Shown piece by piece: positions 17,369-26,244 of a DNA stretch of 64,000 nucleotides; positions within the stretch are counted from its first letter, which is position 1, and every line of letters begins with the position of its first letter. The DNA is taken from NCBI RefSeq assembly GCF_033304595.1, contig NZ_CP116341.1, forward strand, positions 2,955,001 through 3,019,000, in the 5' to 3' direction. Origin of the DNA: Sporosarcina jeotgali (GTDB lineage: Bacteria; Bacillota; Bacilli; Bacillales_A; Planococcaceae). Under the pieces are notes generated by a model. That model was not told where the DNA came from. It made no database searches and saw only the letters and a list, made by a program, of their open reading frames with translations. The translations under genes were made by a program, and so were the position numbers.

Positions 17369-17911
17369 TTATTCATGTTCCCACAAATGGGTGATTTCTG
17401 CACCCGCATCGGTCATGCGCATCTCGTAGACGTCTGGATGCTTAATGGCCTGCCACTCTTCAAATCCAATGCGTTCATTAAAACAGCGCATGAGCAGTAC
17501 GAGTAACAAGCTGTGTGTTACCAATACCGTGTGACTGTTATCGGGGAGCTCATCAATGACTTCACATGCCCGCTGCATCGCATCATTTGATGTTTCACCG
17601 TCTTCATAAGAAAGATTCAAATCTAAAAATGTATCTTCCACTTTTAATAACCAGTCCTCGAAAACTTGTGAACTCATTTGCCGCTCCGCCAACCTGCTGT
17701 CTTCTTCAGTATGAATTCCTAGTTTGTCCCCAATCGCATTTGCCGTCTGACGTGCGCGCATGAGCGGACTTGTGATCACCCGCTCAATTGGATAACGTTC
17801 TAAAAACTGCGCAAGCTCGGATGCATGCAAAACACCTTCAGCCGTTAATGAGTCCTGCGCTGTAAATCCTTCCGCCTCACCATGGTTTATGAGATAAATT
17901 ACTTTCTCCAT
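17369..17911 (-). CDS. Histidine phosphatase (phosphoglycerate-mutase-like) with altered RHG motif
   Basis: 180 residues of the histidine phosphatase clan. The phosphorylated His10 is present, and so are the ITSPLMRARQTA segment and the second His (LVTHSLLL). However, the normal L-x-R-H-G-E is L-I-N-H-G-E: the phosphate-binding Arg of the RHG motif is Asn9, and the usual S-H-G-G near the C terminus is T-H-S-L. The protein may be a weak or specialised phosphatase, or a non-catalytic member. Substrate unknown. Ribosome site GAGGAGGG precedes ATG 17911. Monocistronic, convergent with thiW. Confidence 0.85.
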   Translation of the reverse strand: MEKVIYLINHGEAEGFTAQDSLTAEGVLHASELAQFLERYPIERVITSPLMRARQTANAIGDKLGIHTEEDSRLAERQMSSQVFEDWLLKVEDTFLDLNLSYEDGETSNDAMQRACEVIDELPDNSHTVLVTHSLLLVLLMRCFNERIGFEEWQAIKHPDVYEMRMTDAGAEITHLWEHE

Positions 17912-17970
17912 AGAATACCCTCCTCTTCACTAGTACTGATTATTAACCTATATAATCAGGTAGAAATTGA

Positions 17971-18003
17971 AAAAGCCGCTTCTGTAAATAAGCAGCGGCT
18001 TCA
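17971..18003 (-). terminator. Terminator of the DDAH-like gene
   Basis: Stem AAGCCGCT/AGCGGCTT (about 17974-18002) followed on the minus strand by TTTTTC. Confidence 0.8.
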
Positions 18004-18007
18004 TCAA

Positions 18008-18898
18008 TTAATCGTTTCGTACTACTGGCATCGAACAGCAACGGAACGAGCCGCCGGATTTAATAATTTCTGAGAAGTCGACTTCAATTACATCGAAACC
18101 ATTACTGCGCATCGCTGCATTGACTTGGGGATTCTGCGGCAAACTAAACAGCTGTCCTCTTCCAATCGACAATACATTTGTACCCATTGTGAATTGTTCT
18201 TCTTTGTTAACTTCAATCAGTTTATACATCGACTCTAATTTGCTGCGGGTTTCATCATCAAATGCTTCAGGGAAGTACAATCCGGTATCAGGGGATAGTA
18301 CGTTAAATACACAATCTAGATGTAAGTATTTTTCATTAAAAGGAACCTTGATCACTTCGTGGTCAGGGAGAGACTGTTCTAAATGTTTTACAGACTCTTC
18401 ACTCGTACGGCTGCTAATTCCAACAAACACACGATTTCGGTCTACAATCACATCTCCGCCTTCAACTCTGCTTTCTGAGACACGGAAAGGGATGTTTTCT
18501 TTTAGCAGCCAGTTTTGAAGGGCTGCTTCTTCTCCTTTACGAATATCACTTGCCATATCCGCAAGAAATAACCTATCTCCAAGTGTAAAACCGATGTCTC
18601 TAGTGAATACCTGCTCTGGGTAACGCTCGGAAGAAGGTAACTTTATCACTTCCACATTGTGCTCTCTCAGTTTTCTTTCAAATTCCTCATGTTGCTTCAT
18701 AGCTTTTGTACGGTCAATATTTTCATCTTTATATTTCTTTTGTACATCATTGATTATATCTTTAATCGCCATATACTTAGGTTCACACAAAACGACCCGG
18801 CGTAATGTACCATATTCTGTTGCACATTTTGCTGCTGGTGTCGAAGAATGGGATTGATCTTTCTGGTTGTCCATTGCTTGAGTAACAGGGGAGTTCAT
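18008..18898 (-). CDS. Dimethylarginine dimethylaminohydrolase / amidinotransferase-family hydrolase
   Basis: 296 residues of the arginine-modifying guanidino superfamily. Key features: the substrate-binding VFTRDIGFTLGDR, the EGGDV motif (Glu-Gly-Gly-Asp), the catalytic His in EKYLHLDCVFNV, and the catalytic Cys near the C terminus in GGSFRCCSMPV. Length and layout match DDAH-like enzymes such as Bacillus YkgA, which hydrolyse methylated or unmodified arginine-type substrates. The exact substrate is open; arginine deiminase proper is longer (about 410). Ribosome site GGAGG ten bases before ATG 18898. Own terminator. Confidence 0.85.
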   Translation of the reverse strand: MNSPVTQAMDNQKDQSHSSTPAAKCATEYGTLRRVVLCEPKYMAIKDIINDVQKKYKDENIDRTKAMKQHEEFERKLREHNVEVIKLPSSERYPEQVFTRDIGFTLGDRLFLADMASDIRKGEEAALQNWLLKENIPFRVSESRVEGGDVIVDRNRVFVGISSRTSEESVKHLEQSLPDHEVIKVPFNEKYLHLDCVFNVLSPDTGLYFPEAFDDETRSKLESMYKLIEVNKEEQFTMGTNVLSIGRGQLFSLPQNPQVNAAMRSNGFDVIEVDFSEIIKSGGSFRCCSMPVVRND

Positions 18899-19033
18899 AG
18901 TTGTTCATCCTCCAGTTAATTGAGTATCTGCTTTAAATATTCCCCTTACGTAAACCTTTCAAACGGATTCTCGGCGCTAATATCCATTCAATTTGATGAA
19001 TAAAAAAACAGCATAATAAATGAATCCGTTAAA

Positions 19034-20377
19034 TTACTCTGCACTTTTTGTCGATTTCCCGGGAAATAATTCGACATTTCTGCCTTTCTCATAATACTCG
19101 TTCATCACAATATCCGGCACCATTCCGCCGCCCGTGGACCAAACCAGATGCCGCGCATCCGCAGAATTTGCTACATTCATACCTGAAGCTGCTGTATGAA
19201 GTGCCCCCATCATCCCTGCAAGTGCAGATGGTTCCGCATATATCGACTCTGCATCTGCAAGCTTGCGCAGCAATCCAAACAATGTACGATCTTTCACCGT
19301 GTATATCCCTTCGAGTAAAGGCTTCATCACAGTCCCAACAAAGCCTGAAGGCCGGCCGACAGCTAGCCCGTCCGCTGCGGTTTTGTTATCCAGTCCAATT
19401 TCCTGAACGCTGATTTTCTCCTGCAGACCTGTCATCATACCAAGCAACATGCATGGTGAACTCACTGGCTCTGCAAAATAGCAGTGTACGGCATCTCCAA
19501 AAGCCATCTTCAGACCAAAGGCAACGCCGCCTGGTCCTCCGCCAACTCCGCATGGCAAGTAAACGAAAAGCGGGTGCGCTGCATCGATTGTGATATCTTG
19601 GTCTGCAAACTGTTCTGCAATTCTCTCACCTGCAACCGCGTAGCCCAGGAATAGATCCCGGGAGTTTTCATCATCCACAAAATGGCACTTTGAATCCTGT
19701 TCTGCTTCACGCCGCCCTTCTTCCACCGCCTTACTGTAGTCATCCTCATATTCAATGACGGTGACACCTTTACTGCGAAGCAATTCCTTTTTCCAGCGCT
19801 TTGCGTCCGCTGACATATGGACAGTTACCTCAAATCCAAGTACAGCACTCAAAATCCCAATGCTTAATCCTAGATTTCCTGTTGAACCTACAGCTATTTT
19901 GTGAGAAGCGAATAACTCTTTGAACGCTTGGTCTGAAAACTGACGATAGTCACGCTGTTCTTGAAGAAGGTCGTGGTCCACGGCCAGCCCTTCTGCATGT
20001 TTTAATATTTCATGGAAGCCGCCGCGGGCTTTTATTGAGCCCGATACAGGTAACGCATTGTCTTGTTTGATAAGCAAAGTGCCTTGGAAATCGATACTGG
20101 ATGTATCGATTAGCACCCGCTTCATATTCGGAATTTCGGTAAGGGGAGATTCAATAAGGCCGTTGTTAGTTCTCGTTTCAGGAAATACCTCTGCAAAAAA
20201 TGGTGCAAATCGCTTTAAGCGATCTGATGCGTCTTTCACATCAGCTGCCGTCATTCCAGACGCACGAATGCCTTCGTCTGAAGCGGAAAGATCCGGATTC
20301 ATCCATAAAACTTCTTCCTTGTCTGCCATCTTTTTGATTAGCGGAAAGTCAGCTATCAATCCCTCCATTTTCTGCAT
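19034..20377 (-). CDS. dsdA: D-serine dehydratase (D-serine ammonia-lyase)
   Basis: 447 residues, fold-type II PLP enzyme converting D-serine to pyruvate and ammonia. Seen: the Schiff-base Lys in SGSIKARGGFHEIL, the glycine-rich phosphate loop PCGVGGGPGGV, and the N-terminal extension typical of DsdA rather than of threonine dehydratase. AGGAGG lies seven bases before ATG 20377; the frame extends to 20404 without a ribosome site. The gene starts 34 bases after desR with no terminator between, so it may be co-transcribed with the desaturase sensor genes. No dsdC regulator is nearby. Confidence 0.92.
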   Translation of the reverse strand: MQKMEGLIADFPLIKKMADKEEVLWMNPDLSASDEGIRASGMTAADVKDASDRLKRFAPFFAEVFPETRTNNGLIESPLTEIPNMKRVLIDTSSIDFQGTLLIKQDNALPVSGSIKARGGFHEILKHAEGLAVDHDLLQEQRDYRQFSDQAFKELFASHKIAVGSTGNLGLSIGILSAVLGFEVTVHMSADAKRWKKELLRSKGVTVIEYEDDYSKAVEEGRREAEQDSKCHFVDDENSRDLFLGYAVAGERIAEQFADQDITIDAAHPLFVYLPCGVGGGPGGVAFGLKMAFGDAVHCYFAEPVSSPCMLLGMMTGLQEKISVQEIGLDNKTAADGLAVGRPSGFVGTVMKPLLEGIYTVKDRTLFGLLRKLADAESIYAEPSALAGMMGALHTAASGMNVANSADARHLVWSTGGGMVPDIVMNEYYEKGRNVELFPGKSTKSAE

Positions 20378-20411
20378 GAAAACTCCTCCTCTATCTGATT
20401 TCAATGGATGA

Positions 20412-21026
20412 TTATCTCTTTGACCAGCCTTTTTCCTGGAATTTTTTCACCGCTTCAATTCGATTGCCTGCAGACATTTTGTCTAGAATAATAGAGATAT
20501 AATTTCTAACTGTTCCAGGGGTCAAATACAGGACACTGGCTATTTGTTTTGTTGTTTTCCCCTCTGCAATCAATTCCAGGACCTCTGCTTCCCGATCCGT
20601 TAAAGGATTTTCAATTTCCCGATTATCGCCATATGCAATATCTACAAGTTCAGGCGCATAAATACGGCGTCCTGACATAATTGAGCGAATCGAGCTTACG
20701 AGTTCTTCAATTGGACTATCTTTTAACAAGTATCCGCGTACTCCCGCTTTCCGTGCACGCTCAAAATAGCCTGCCCGTGCAAAGGTCGTTAAGATTACAA
20801 TTTTGCATTGTTCCGTATGTAATTTTTCCGCGGCCTCAAGACCTGTAAGCACTGGCATTTCAATATCCATAATACAAATGTCAGGTTGTAATTCTTGGAC
20901 AAGCGTTACCGCTTCATCTCCGTTTCTTGCCGAACCGACAACCTCCATATCATCTTCTAAACTAAGTAACGAACCGAGGGCTCCTAATAACATGCCCTGA
21001 TCTTCAGCTAATACAATCCGTATCAT
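20412..21026 (-). CDS. desR: Response regulator DesR
   Basis: 204 residues, NarL/LuxR class: receiver with phosphoacceptor Asp54 (the same number as Bacillus DesR) in CIMDIEMPV and a C-terminal LuxR helix-turn-helix (LTDREAEVLELIAEGKTT). In Bacillus, phosphorylated DesR activates des transcription in the cold. The upstream kinase gene and the desaturase gene make this assignment firm. Seven bases separate it from desK; ribosome site AAAGGAG. Confidence 0.93.
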   Translation of the reverse strand: MIRIVLAEDQGMLLGALGSLLSLEDDMEVVGSARNGDEAVTLVQELQPDICIMDIEMPVLTGLEAAEKLHTEQCKIVILTTFARAGYFERARKAGVRGYLLKDSPIEELVSSIRSIMSGRRIYAPELVDIAYGDNREIENPLTDREAEVLELIAEGKTTKQIASVLYLTPGTVRNYISIILDKMSAGNRIEAVKKFQEKGWSKR

Positions 21027-21033
21027 GTACCGC

Positions 21034-22167
21034 TCACTCCTTTACAATATTTTTCAAGATAGATGGGATAATAAATGTCATTGCCGTTCCGCCGTCCGAT
21101 TCCTTTTGGATTTGAAGTTTTCCGTTTACAAAATCCAGTCGCTCCCGCATGCCATTTAACCCGTTTCCGGGCAGTGCATCCGTCCCTTCTAATAATCCGA
21201 TCCCATTATCTGCAACTGTAATCGAAAAGTTTTCTGATACCGGATGGAACGTAATTGTGCATTTAGAAGCGAAACTGTGCTTGACTACATTGGTGACCGC
21301 TTCTTTCAAACACATGCTCAGTACATTTTCTACGATTGGCGTAATCTGTTGATACCTTGTCTCTCCTTCAACCGTAAGTTCAATTTCAGCTGCACGCAAA
21401 ACTTGCTGCACTCGCGCCAGCTCTTCTGGAAGACGCACTGCTTTCATATTGGAAACCAATTCTCGAACTTCATTCAGTGCAACGCTAGCCGTTTGACGAA
21501 TATCCTGTAATTCTTTTGCGGCGCGTTCAGGGTCACGTGTAATCAGCTTCCCGACCAAATCACTTTTCAGTCCAATGAGGGATAGTTTTTGGCCAAGGGT
21601 ATCATGAAGATCACGTGCGATTCGCTGCCGTTCTGCCACCACGGTCAATTCAGAGATCCGTTCTTGCGCGTAAACCAGCTGTCCTTCAAGCTTCTCTTGC
21701 TTGTTGCGATTATACAAATTGAACGGAAGCAGGACAACACCAATTAACGTAAGGATTAAAAAATGTACTTGAGGCAGGAACAACTCTATTTCAATGAAGA
21801 ACCCTGCAACAATTGCTCCGATAGTCAGTGCGATATGAATGCCATACATTATGAAAAAACCAACTGGACGCCGGATATTCCCGATAAAAAACGCTGTAAA
21901 TAAAGACATATAGACATAACCAAACAATAATGTCAGCCCAATATTAAGGGCCATTTCAAAGGCAAGCCACATATAGACTAGACCGCTCTTGGATTTAAAT
22001 GAATAGCGATAGCAAAGTAAAAATAGGAACACCATGACAATACCAATTGCGATATTAATCGGTTCAGATGTCCGGAAGATAAAGAAAAATGGCAGGACAC
22101 AAAAAATAACCCAAATATAAGTGCTGATCCATGGATTACGGGGAAATAAATTATACCAGCTGCTCAC
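21034..22167 (-). CDS. desK: Membrane-thickness thermosensor kinase DesK
   Basis: 377 residues: five hydrophobic segments in the first 150, a coiled linker, the HisKA_3 dimerisation domain with RIARDLHDTLGQKLSLIG, and an HATPase_c domain. The longest frame begins at ATG 22182, but GGGAGG lies inside it and is seven bases before GTG 22167. With that start the phosphoacceptor is His188, the same number as in Bacillus DesK, which supports the choice. It senses membrane order and controls DesR. Transcribed after des, across a small terminator. Confidence 0.93.
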   Translation of the reverse strand: MSSWYNLFPRNPWISTYIWVIFCVLPFFFIFRTSEPINIAIGIVMVFLFLLCYRYSFKSKSGLVYMWLAFEMALNIGLTLLFGYVYMSLFTAFFIGNIRRPVGFFIMYGIHIALTIGAIVAGFFIEIELFLPQVHFLILTLIGVVLLPFNLYNRNKQEKLEGQLVYAQERISELTVVAERQRIARDLHDTLGQKLSLIGLKSDLVGKLITRDPERAAKELQDIRQTASVALNEVRELVSNMKAVRLPEELARVQQVLRAAEIELTVEGETRYQQITPIVENVLSMCLKEAVTNVVKHSFASKCTITFHPVSENFSITVADNGIGLLEGTDALPGNGLNGMRERLDFVNGKLQIQKESDGGTAMTFIIPSILKNIVKE

Positions 22168-22214
22168 CCGCACACCTCCCATTCCATTTCTTTCTAGTGT
22201 ACCGGTTCAAAAGT

Positions 22215-22243
22215 AAAAAAGCCATCTCTCAAAGAGACGGCTG
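22215..22243 (-). terminator. Hairpin between des and desK
   Basis: Stem AGCCGTCTCT/AGAGATGGCT with one mismatch, loop TTG, then TTTTTTAC on the minus strand. It sits between des and desK, so it would lower desKR expression relative to des rather than end the operon. Confidence 0.7.
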
Positions 22244-22253
22244 CTGGCCTTAA

Positions 22254-23306
22254 TTATTCTGTGTCAAATGAAGTCTTTTTCGGTTTCAAATCGATCGAAA
22301 CATTTTTCAGCTTAGCTGCTTTTTGAATACCGCGGAACGTTACAAATGTTTTATGTTCAGGATCATACAACTTATATCTCAGTGACTCAAAACTCTTTTT
22401 CATGTTAATTGTCGTCGCTTGCTGGAGTGGCGGCGTCAATTCATGAGCCATTTCTAAGTTATAGTTTGGTACACGCGGAGCTAAGTGATGAACGTGGTGG
22501 AAACCGATGTTTCCTGTTGCCCACTGAAGAACTTTCGGCAGTTTGTAATAAGAACTGCCTTCAACTGCCGCTTTTACATAATCCCATTCAGTTTCCTCTT
22601 CGAAATATGAATCTTCAAATGTATGCTGGATGTAGAATAACCAAATACCGAGAGCACCCGCTGTAAACATTGTTGCCCCTTGGACAATGACGAATGCCTT
22701 CCAGCCAACTAGTAAAATCATTCCTGTATATAGAACGACTAAACAAACGTTAATAAGGTACGTATTCATCCGTTCTTTTTTACGTGCATCTTTTCTATTG
22801 AATCTGCTTGATATGAGGACAAGATACAATGGGCCAAATCCAAACATGACTAGTGGATTGCGGTAAAAACGATAGGCCAAACGTGTCCAGAAAGATGATT
22901 CTTGATACTCTTGAATTGTCATGACCCAAATGTCACCAACGCCTCGCTTGTCGAGGTTTGAGCTAGTCGCGTGATGGATCGCATGTTCACGTTTCCATTT
23001 TTCATAGGCAAACAAAGTAAGAACTCCTGTAACCGTTCCAACAATGTCATTTGCTTTTTTATTCTTGAAGAATGAGCCATGTGTGCAATCATGGAATATA
23101 ATGAATGTCCGAACGACAAATCCTGATGCTACCACACAAATCGCTAGTGTTAGCCATATGGATACTGACAGCGCTTGATACGCAGCGAACCATAGAATGA
23201 GTAGCGGCGGTACGGTATTAACAAGTTGAATTACGCTTTTCTTTAAATCTGATTTAGCAAATGGGGCAACATTTTTGTGTAGCTGTTTTGTTTTTTCTTT
23301 ACTCAT
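22254..23306 (-). CDS. des: Membrane phospholipid fatty-acid desaturase
   Basis: 350 residues, four or so membrane helices and the three His boxes of acyl-lipid desaturases: HDCTH (HxxxH type), HAIHH and HHVHH. It introduces a double bond into membrane lipid acyl chains to keep the membrane fluid after cold shock; Bacillus Des is a delta-5 enzyme, position specificity here is inferred. First gene of des-desK-desR. Ribosome site AGGAGG before ATG 23306. Confidence 0.94.
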   Translation of the reverse strand: MSKEKTKQLHKNVAPFAKSDLKKSVIQLVNTVPPLLILWFAAYQALSVSIWLTLAICVVASGFVVRTFIIFHDCTHGSFFKNKKANDIVGTVTGVLTLFAYEKWKREHAIHHATSSNLDKRGVGDIWVMTIQEYQESSFWTRLAYRFYRNPLVMFGFGPLYLVLISSRFNRKDARKKERMNTYLINVCLVVLYTGMILLVGWKAFVIVQGATMFTAGALGIWLFYIQHTFEDSYFEEETEWDYVKAAVEGSSYYKLPKVLQWATGNIGFHHVHHLAPRVPNYNLEMAHELTPPLQQATTINMKKSFESLRYKLYDPEHKTFVTFRGIQKAAKLKNVSIDLKPKKTSFDTE

Positions 23307-23381
23307 GACAGCCTCCTGATAAGCGGTCCGAATTACTCGGCCGTTACTTAGTACATTAATCGTACAAGGAAACTGTCCGCT

Positions 23382-23415
23382 TAAATAGGCATGAATGTCA
23401 TGACTTTCAACATGA
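23382..23415 (-). promoter_or_regulatory. des promoter with possible DesR dyad
   Basis: On the minus strand TTGAAA (23405-23410), 17 bases, TATTTA (23382-23387). An imperfect dyad TCATG-N8-CATGA (23398-23415) surrounds the -35, and two AATGTCA copies lie at 23395 and 23418. DesR is known to bind next to the -35 of des; that this dyad is the site is inference. Confidence 0.55.
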
Positions 23416-23457
23416 TAAATGTCACATTATGTGAAGTGGTTCACAAGGATATGCAAA

Positions 23458-24198
23458 TTATTTAAGCATTCCACCATCTACTTCCAAAACGGTTCCGTTG
23501 ATGAACGATGCTTCATCAGACGCCAAAAACAAATACGCATTTGCGATATCTTCCGGTTTCCCGAATCGTGGATATGGTGTCAGCTGGCGAATCTGCGCAA
23601 TTACCTTTTCCGGGATTGTTTTAATCATTTCGGTTTCAATGAATCCAGGCGCAACAGCATTTACAGTAATTCCTTTAGGACCGAACTCTTTTGCCCACGT
23701 CTTCGTCATGCCAATAATAGCTGCTTTTGAAGCGGCGTAATTTGCCTGCCCTACATTTCCTCCTGTGCCTGCAATCGATGATGTGCTGATTATGCGGCCC
23801 GCGCCTGCTTCGACCATACATGGCAAAAATGCTTTCGTACAATTGAATACCCCTGTCACATTCACATCGAGTACACGGCGGAATGCACTGGTTTCCATCT
23901 TTAACGTCATCGCATCCATCGTAATTCCTGCATTATTAACTAGAATATCAATCTTTCCAAATTGCTCAATAATCGTTGAAGCTACAGTATTCACATCATT
24001 TTCATCTGCTACATCCGCTTTAAAAAAAGCGGCGTCATACCCTTCCGCGTGGAGCTGTTGAGCTAGCGCTTCACCGGCTTGCTCATCGAAATCGATGATG
24101 ACAACTTGAGCCCCTTGTTCACAAAATATGCGTGCGGCTGTCGACCCAATTCCTTTTGCTCCGCCTGTGATTACAGCTGTTTTTCCGGATATTCGCAA
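23458..24198 (-). CDS. SDR oxidoreductase, 3-oxoacyl-ACP reductase (FabG) type
   Basis: 246 residues. Cofactor motif TGGAKGIGS, NNAG, and the Ser-Tyr-Lys triad (S in STSSIAG, YAASK) with the PGFIETEM segment. Closest in pattern to FabG-type beta-ketoacyl-ACP or acetoacetyl-CoA reductases. It is not in the fab cluster, so it may be an additional reductase. The longest frame starts at GTG 24207 directly on the ribosome site GGAAGAGG; TTG 24198, nine bases downstream, gives MRISGKTAVITGG, the usual N-terminus. Confidence 0.85.
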   Translation of the reverse strand: MRISGKTAVITGGAKGIGSTAARIFCEQGAQVVIIDFDEQAGEALAQQLHAEGYDAAFFKADVADENDVNTVASTIIEQFGKIDILVNNAGITMDAMTLKMETSAFRRVLDVNVTGVFNCTKAFLPCMVEAGAGRIISTSSIAGTGGNVGQANYAASKAAIIGMTKTWAKEFGPKGITVNAVAPGFIETEMIKTIPEKVIAQIRQLTPYPRFGKPEDIANAYLFLASDEASFINGTVLEVDGGMLK

Positions 24199-24256
24199 AC
24201 ACAGCACCCTCTTCCTTTTAGACTATCTGAATACTCATATCGTATCACAGTTAAAG

Positions 24257-24290
24257 AAAACAGGCATCGCTATTTGCGAGTGCCTGTTCG
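24257..24290 (-). terminator. Terminator of the plsY-paralogue/fusion/ytxJ operon
   Basis: Stem AACAGGCA-CGC with GCG-TGCCTGTT (24259-24288) followed on the minus strand by TTCTTT. Confidence 0.8.
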
Positions 24291-24295
24291 TAATT

Positions 24296-24619
24296 TCAAT
24301 TTGCATTGACTGCTGTTTCCAAGGAGGCTTGCTGGATATCATAGTGTGAAGCATTCCAGACAGCTTCCCCATTTTTTATGAACATTGCCTGTGGAGATTC
24401 GTGCTTCACTCCGGTATCTTCAGCAATTTTCTGAGACACATCTTTACTTGTCTGGACGATTACACAGTATTTCGGAATGTCCGTTTCAAAAGATTGAAAT
24501 TCCTTATATCCTGCTGCACTGATCGGACATGTCGTGCTGTGCTTAATGACAAGCACAGGTTCAGTACTTGACTGTTCAACGATACGATTCCAGTCGTCTA
24601 TTGAATGAAGTTCTTGCAT
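24296..24619 (-). CDS. ytxJ: Bacillithiol-system redox protein YtxJ
   Basis: 107 residues with a thioredoxin-like fold and a single-Cys active site KHSTTCPIS in place of CxxC, followed by the cis-Pro segment HESPQAMF. Such monothiol proteins belong to the bacillithiol redox system and probably deglutathionylation-like (debacillithiolation) reactions. GAGGAG is eight bases before ATG 24619; the frame extends to GTG 24628. It follows the acyltransferase-aminotransferase gene by 14 bases and ends in a terminator, so it is the last gene of that operon. Confidence 0.88.
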   Translation of the reverse strand: MQELHSIDDWNRIVEQSSTEPVLVIKHSTTCPISAAGYKEFQSFETDIPKYCVIVQTSKDVSQKIAEDTGVKHESPQAMFIKNGEAVWNASHYDIQQASLETAVNAN

Positions 24620-24633
24620 GTAATCCACTCCTC

Positions 24634-26244
24634 TTAGTTATATATGTTCATTTCCCCCATTTGTTCCCGGTTAAACGATGTCAAACACTCCAGCACGTGC
24701 AAAAAACGTTTCACTTCAATGTCTTTCATATCGTTCATCGCAGCAAGTTGAAGCCAGTTCCGTTCACGTAAATACTTGCTTTCATAATGAGTTCGATATC
24801 CATTTAAAAATAAATCTTCTCCCAACTGCAGTGCAGATTCGCCCGCTTTTGGTACGATTGTTAAAATTCCAGGACTCGCATCCGTTTCGATTGCCAGGAT
24901 TGGATAGCCCATTTGCTCGATCGCAGACCGAAGCATGTCCGATCGTTCACGAATGGCTGCGAAATGACTTTCGGGATTGGCTGTTATCCGTTGAACCGCC
25001 TTCTCCAGAGCTTGAAGAAGGTTTGAAGATTGTGTATAGGGTATTCCTTTTGCAGCGGTATAATTGCCAAGGTCCAGATAACGCGGTATTTTGCCATCGG
25101 GTTGAACATCCTGTTTATGGAACACAAGTGCCAATCCTGAAAAACTGCCCAGACCTTTTCCGCTGCCTGATGAAGCAAAGTCAATGTTCTTTAAGTTAAT
25201 AGGAACAGTTCCAAGTGAACTCGCACAATCGATTGCAATACGGATACCCCGCTCCATACATAGTTCACGCATCAATTCCATATCGTTCAGCATGCCTGTG
25301 GAAGTCTCACAATGAACAAACCATACCCAGGAAACTTTCTTATCTTCTAACAAAACTTCTATTTCATCGCTGTTAAACGGCTTCCCCCACTCCGTTGCCA
25401 GGGTGTTATATTCCAATCCGAATCGGGAAGCATGATCACAGAGACGCTCACCAAATTCTCCATTCACTAGAATGAGTCCCTTACCAGATAGTCGACTGAG
25501 TTGTGCGGCTACCACGTCATTGGCAAGTGTCCCTGTTCCTTGCAGCACTTGTACGTACTGGGCTTTTGTCAATAGCTTCAGTTCGTTTTGTACAGATTCC
25601 AGTGTACGGGAATGGGCTGCTGATCGATGAGATACTGAATCTAAAGTTAAGGCCTTACGTACATTTTCTGAAATCTCCGTCGGTCCGGGGAGGAAATTTA
25701 ACATCTGTTTTGCAATTCGGCCTGCTATCCCATCTTCATAGGTTTTCTGCGTCAATATCATTGGTACATAACCCGCTTCAGCTGTTCCGGTTTTTTCGGC
25801 AAAAGGAACAAAACCAAGCTGGCCATATAATTTCAACTCCCGGACAGTGCCAGAAATGACCGCAGCATCATACCCTTCTTTCAAACACCAATTCACGAGT
25901 GCTTGCAGCATCCCCAGAAAAGGCCGCCCCGTACGATATTGTGCTTCTATGGACAGCAATCTGATTTCTACTGGATATCGTGGAGGATCAGATAGTTTAT
26001 CTTCTACGGGACCAATCTTTTTATCTAAAGAAAACGGTCTGGTTGAACGTACAGCAATCATGCCTATAACTTTGGAATCTTTCATGCATAATAAATACGT
26101 ATTCTCGTGATGGAATTGATCCGTCAATTGCCTGGTATCGTTCGGACGATGTTGAGGAATTTCTTCCACGAACGTCGCGTAATTCAGCCTATGTATTTGT
26201 TCTTCGTCTTGTTTTGTTCTAGCCATTCTGTAAAAGTAAGTCAT
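24634..26244 (-). CDS. Fusion of a GNAT acyltransferase and a class V aminotransferase
   Basis: 536 residues. Residues 1-170 are a GNAT/FeeM-like N-acyltransferase domain (QIHRLNYATFVEEIPQH at the start, VIGMIAVRSTRPF beta hairpin, LYGQLGFVPF at its end). Residues 180-530 are a class V PLP enzyme of the alanine-glyoxylate aminotransferase type: LPGPTEIS, the binding region HCETSTGML, AIDCASSLGTVP, and the Schiff-base Lys363 in SSGSGKGLGSFSG. The longer frame to 26295 lacks a ribosome site; ATG 26244 overlaps the stop of the PlsY paralogue as ATGA. The HRLNYxTFVEEIPQH segment is the acyl-homoserine-lactone/N-acyl-amino-acid synthase-like variety of GNAT. Predicted to make or use an amino acid and acylate it; the product is unknown. 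Confidence 0.8.
   Translation of the reverse strand: MTYFYRMARTKQDEEQIHRLNYATFVEEIPQHRPNDTRQLTDQFHHENTYLLCMKDSKVIGMIAVRSTRPFSLDKKIGPVEDKLSDPPRYPVEIRLLSIEAQYRTGRPFLGMLQALVNWCLKEGYDAAVISGTVRELKLYGQLGFVPFAEKTGTAEAGYVPMILTQKTYEDGIAGRIAKQMLNFLPGPTEISENVRKALTLDSVSHRSAAHSRTLESVQNELKLLTKAQYVQVLQGTGTLANDVVAAQLSRLSGKGLILVNGEFGERLCDHASRFGLEYNTLATEWGKPFNSDEIEVLLEDKKVSWVWFVHCETSTGMLNDMELMRELCMERGIRIAIDCASSLGTVPINLKNIDFASSGSGKGLGSFSGLALVFHKQDVQPDGKIPRYLDLGNYTAAKGIPYTQSSNLLQALEKAVQRITANPESHFAAIRERSDMLRSAIEQMGYPILAIETDASPGILTIVPKAGESALQLGEDLFLNGYRTHYESKYLRERNWLQLAAMNDMKDIEVKRFLHVLECLTSFNREQMGEMNIYN

Noticed and set aside
24207-24207. GTG 24207 as the start of the FabG-like gene
   Set aside because: It touches the Shine-Dalgarno; TTG 24198 has nine-base spacing and gives the normal family N-terminus.
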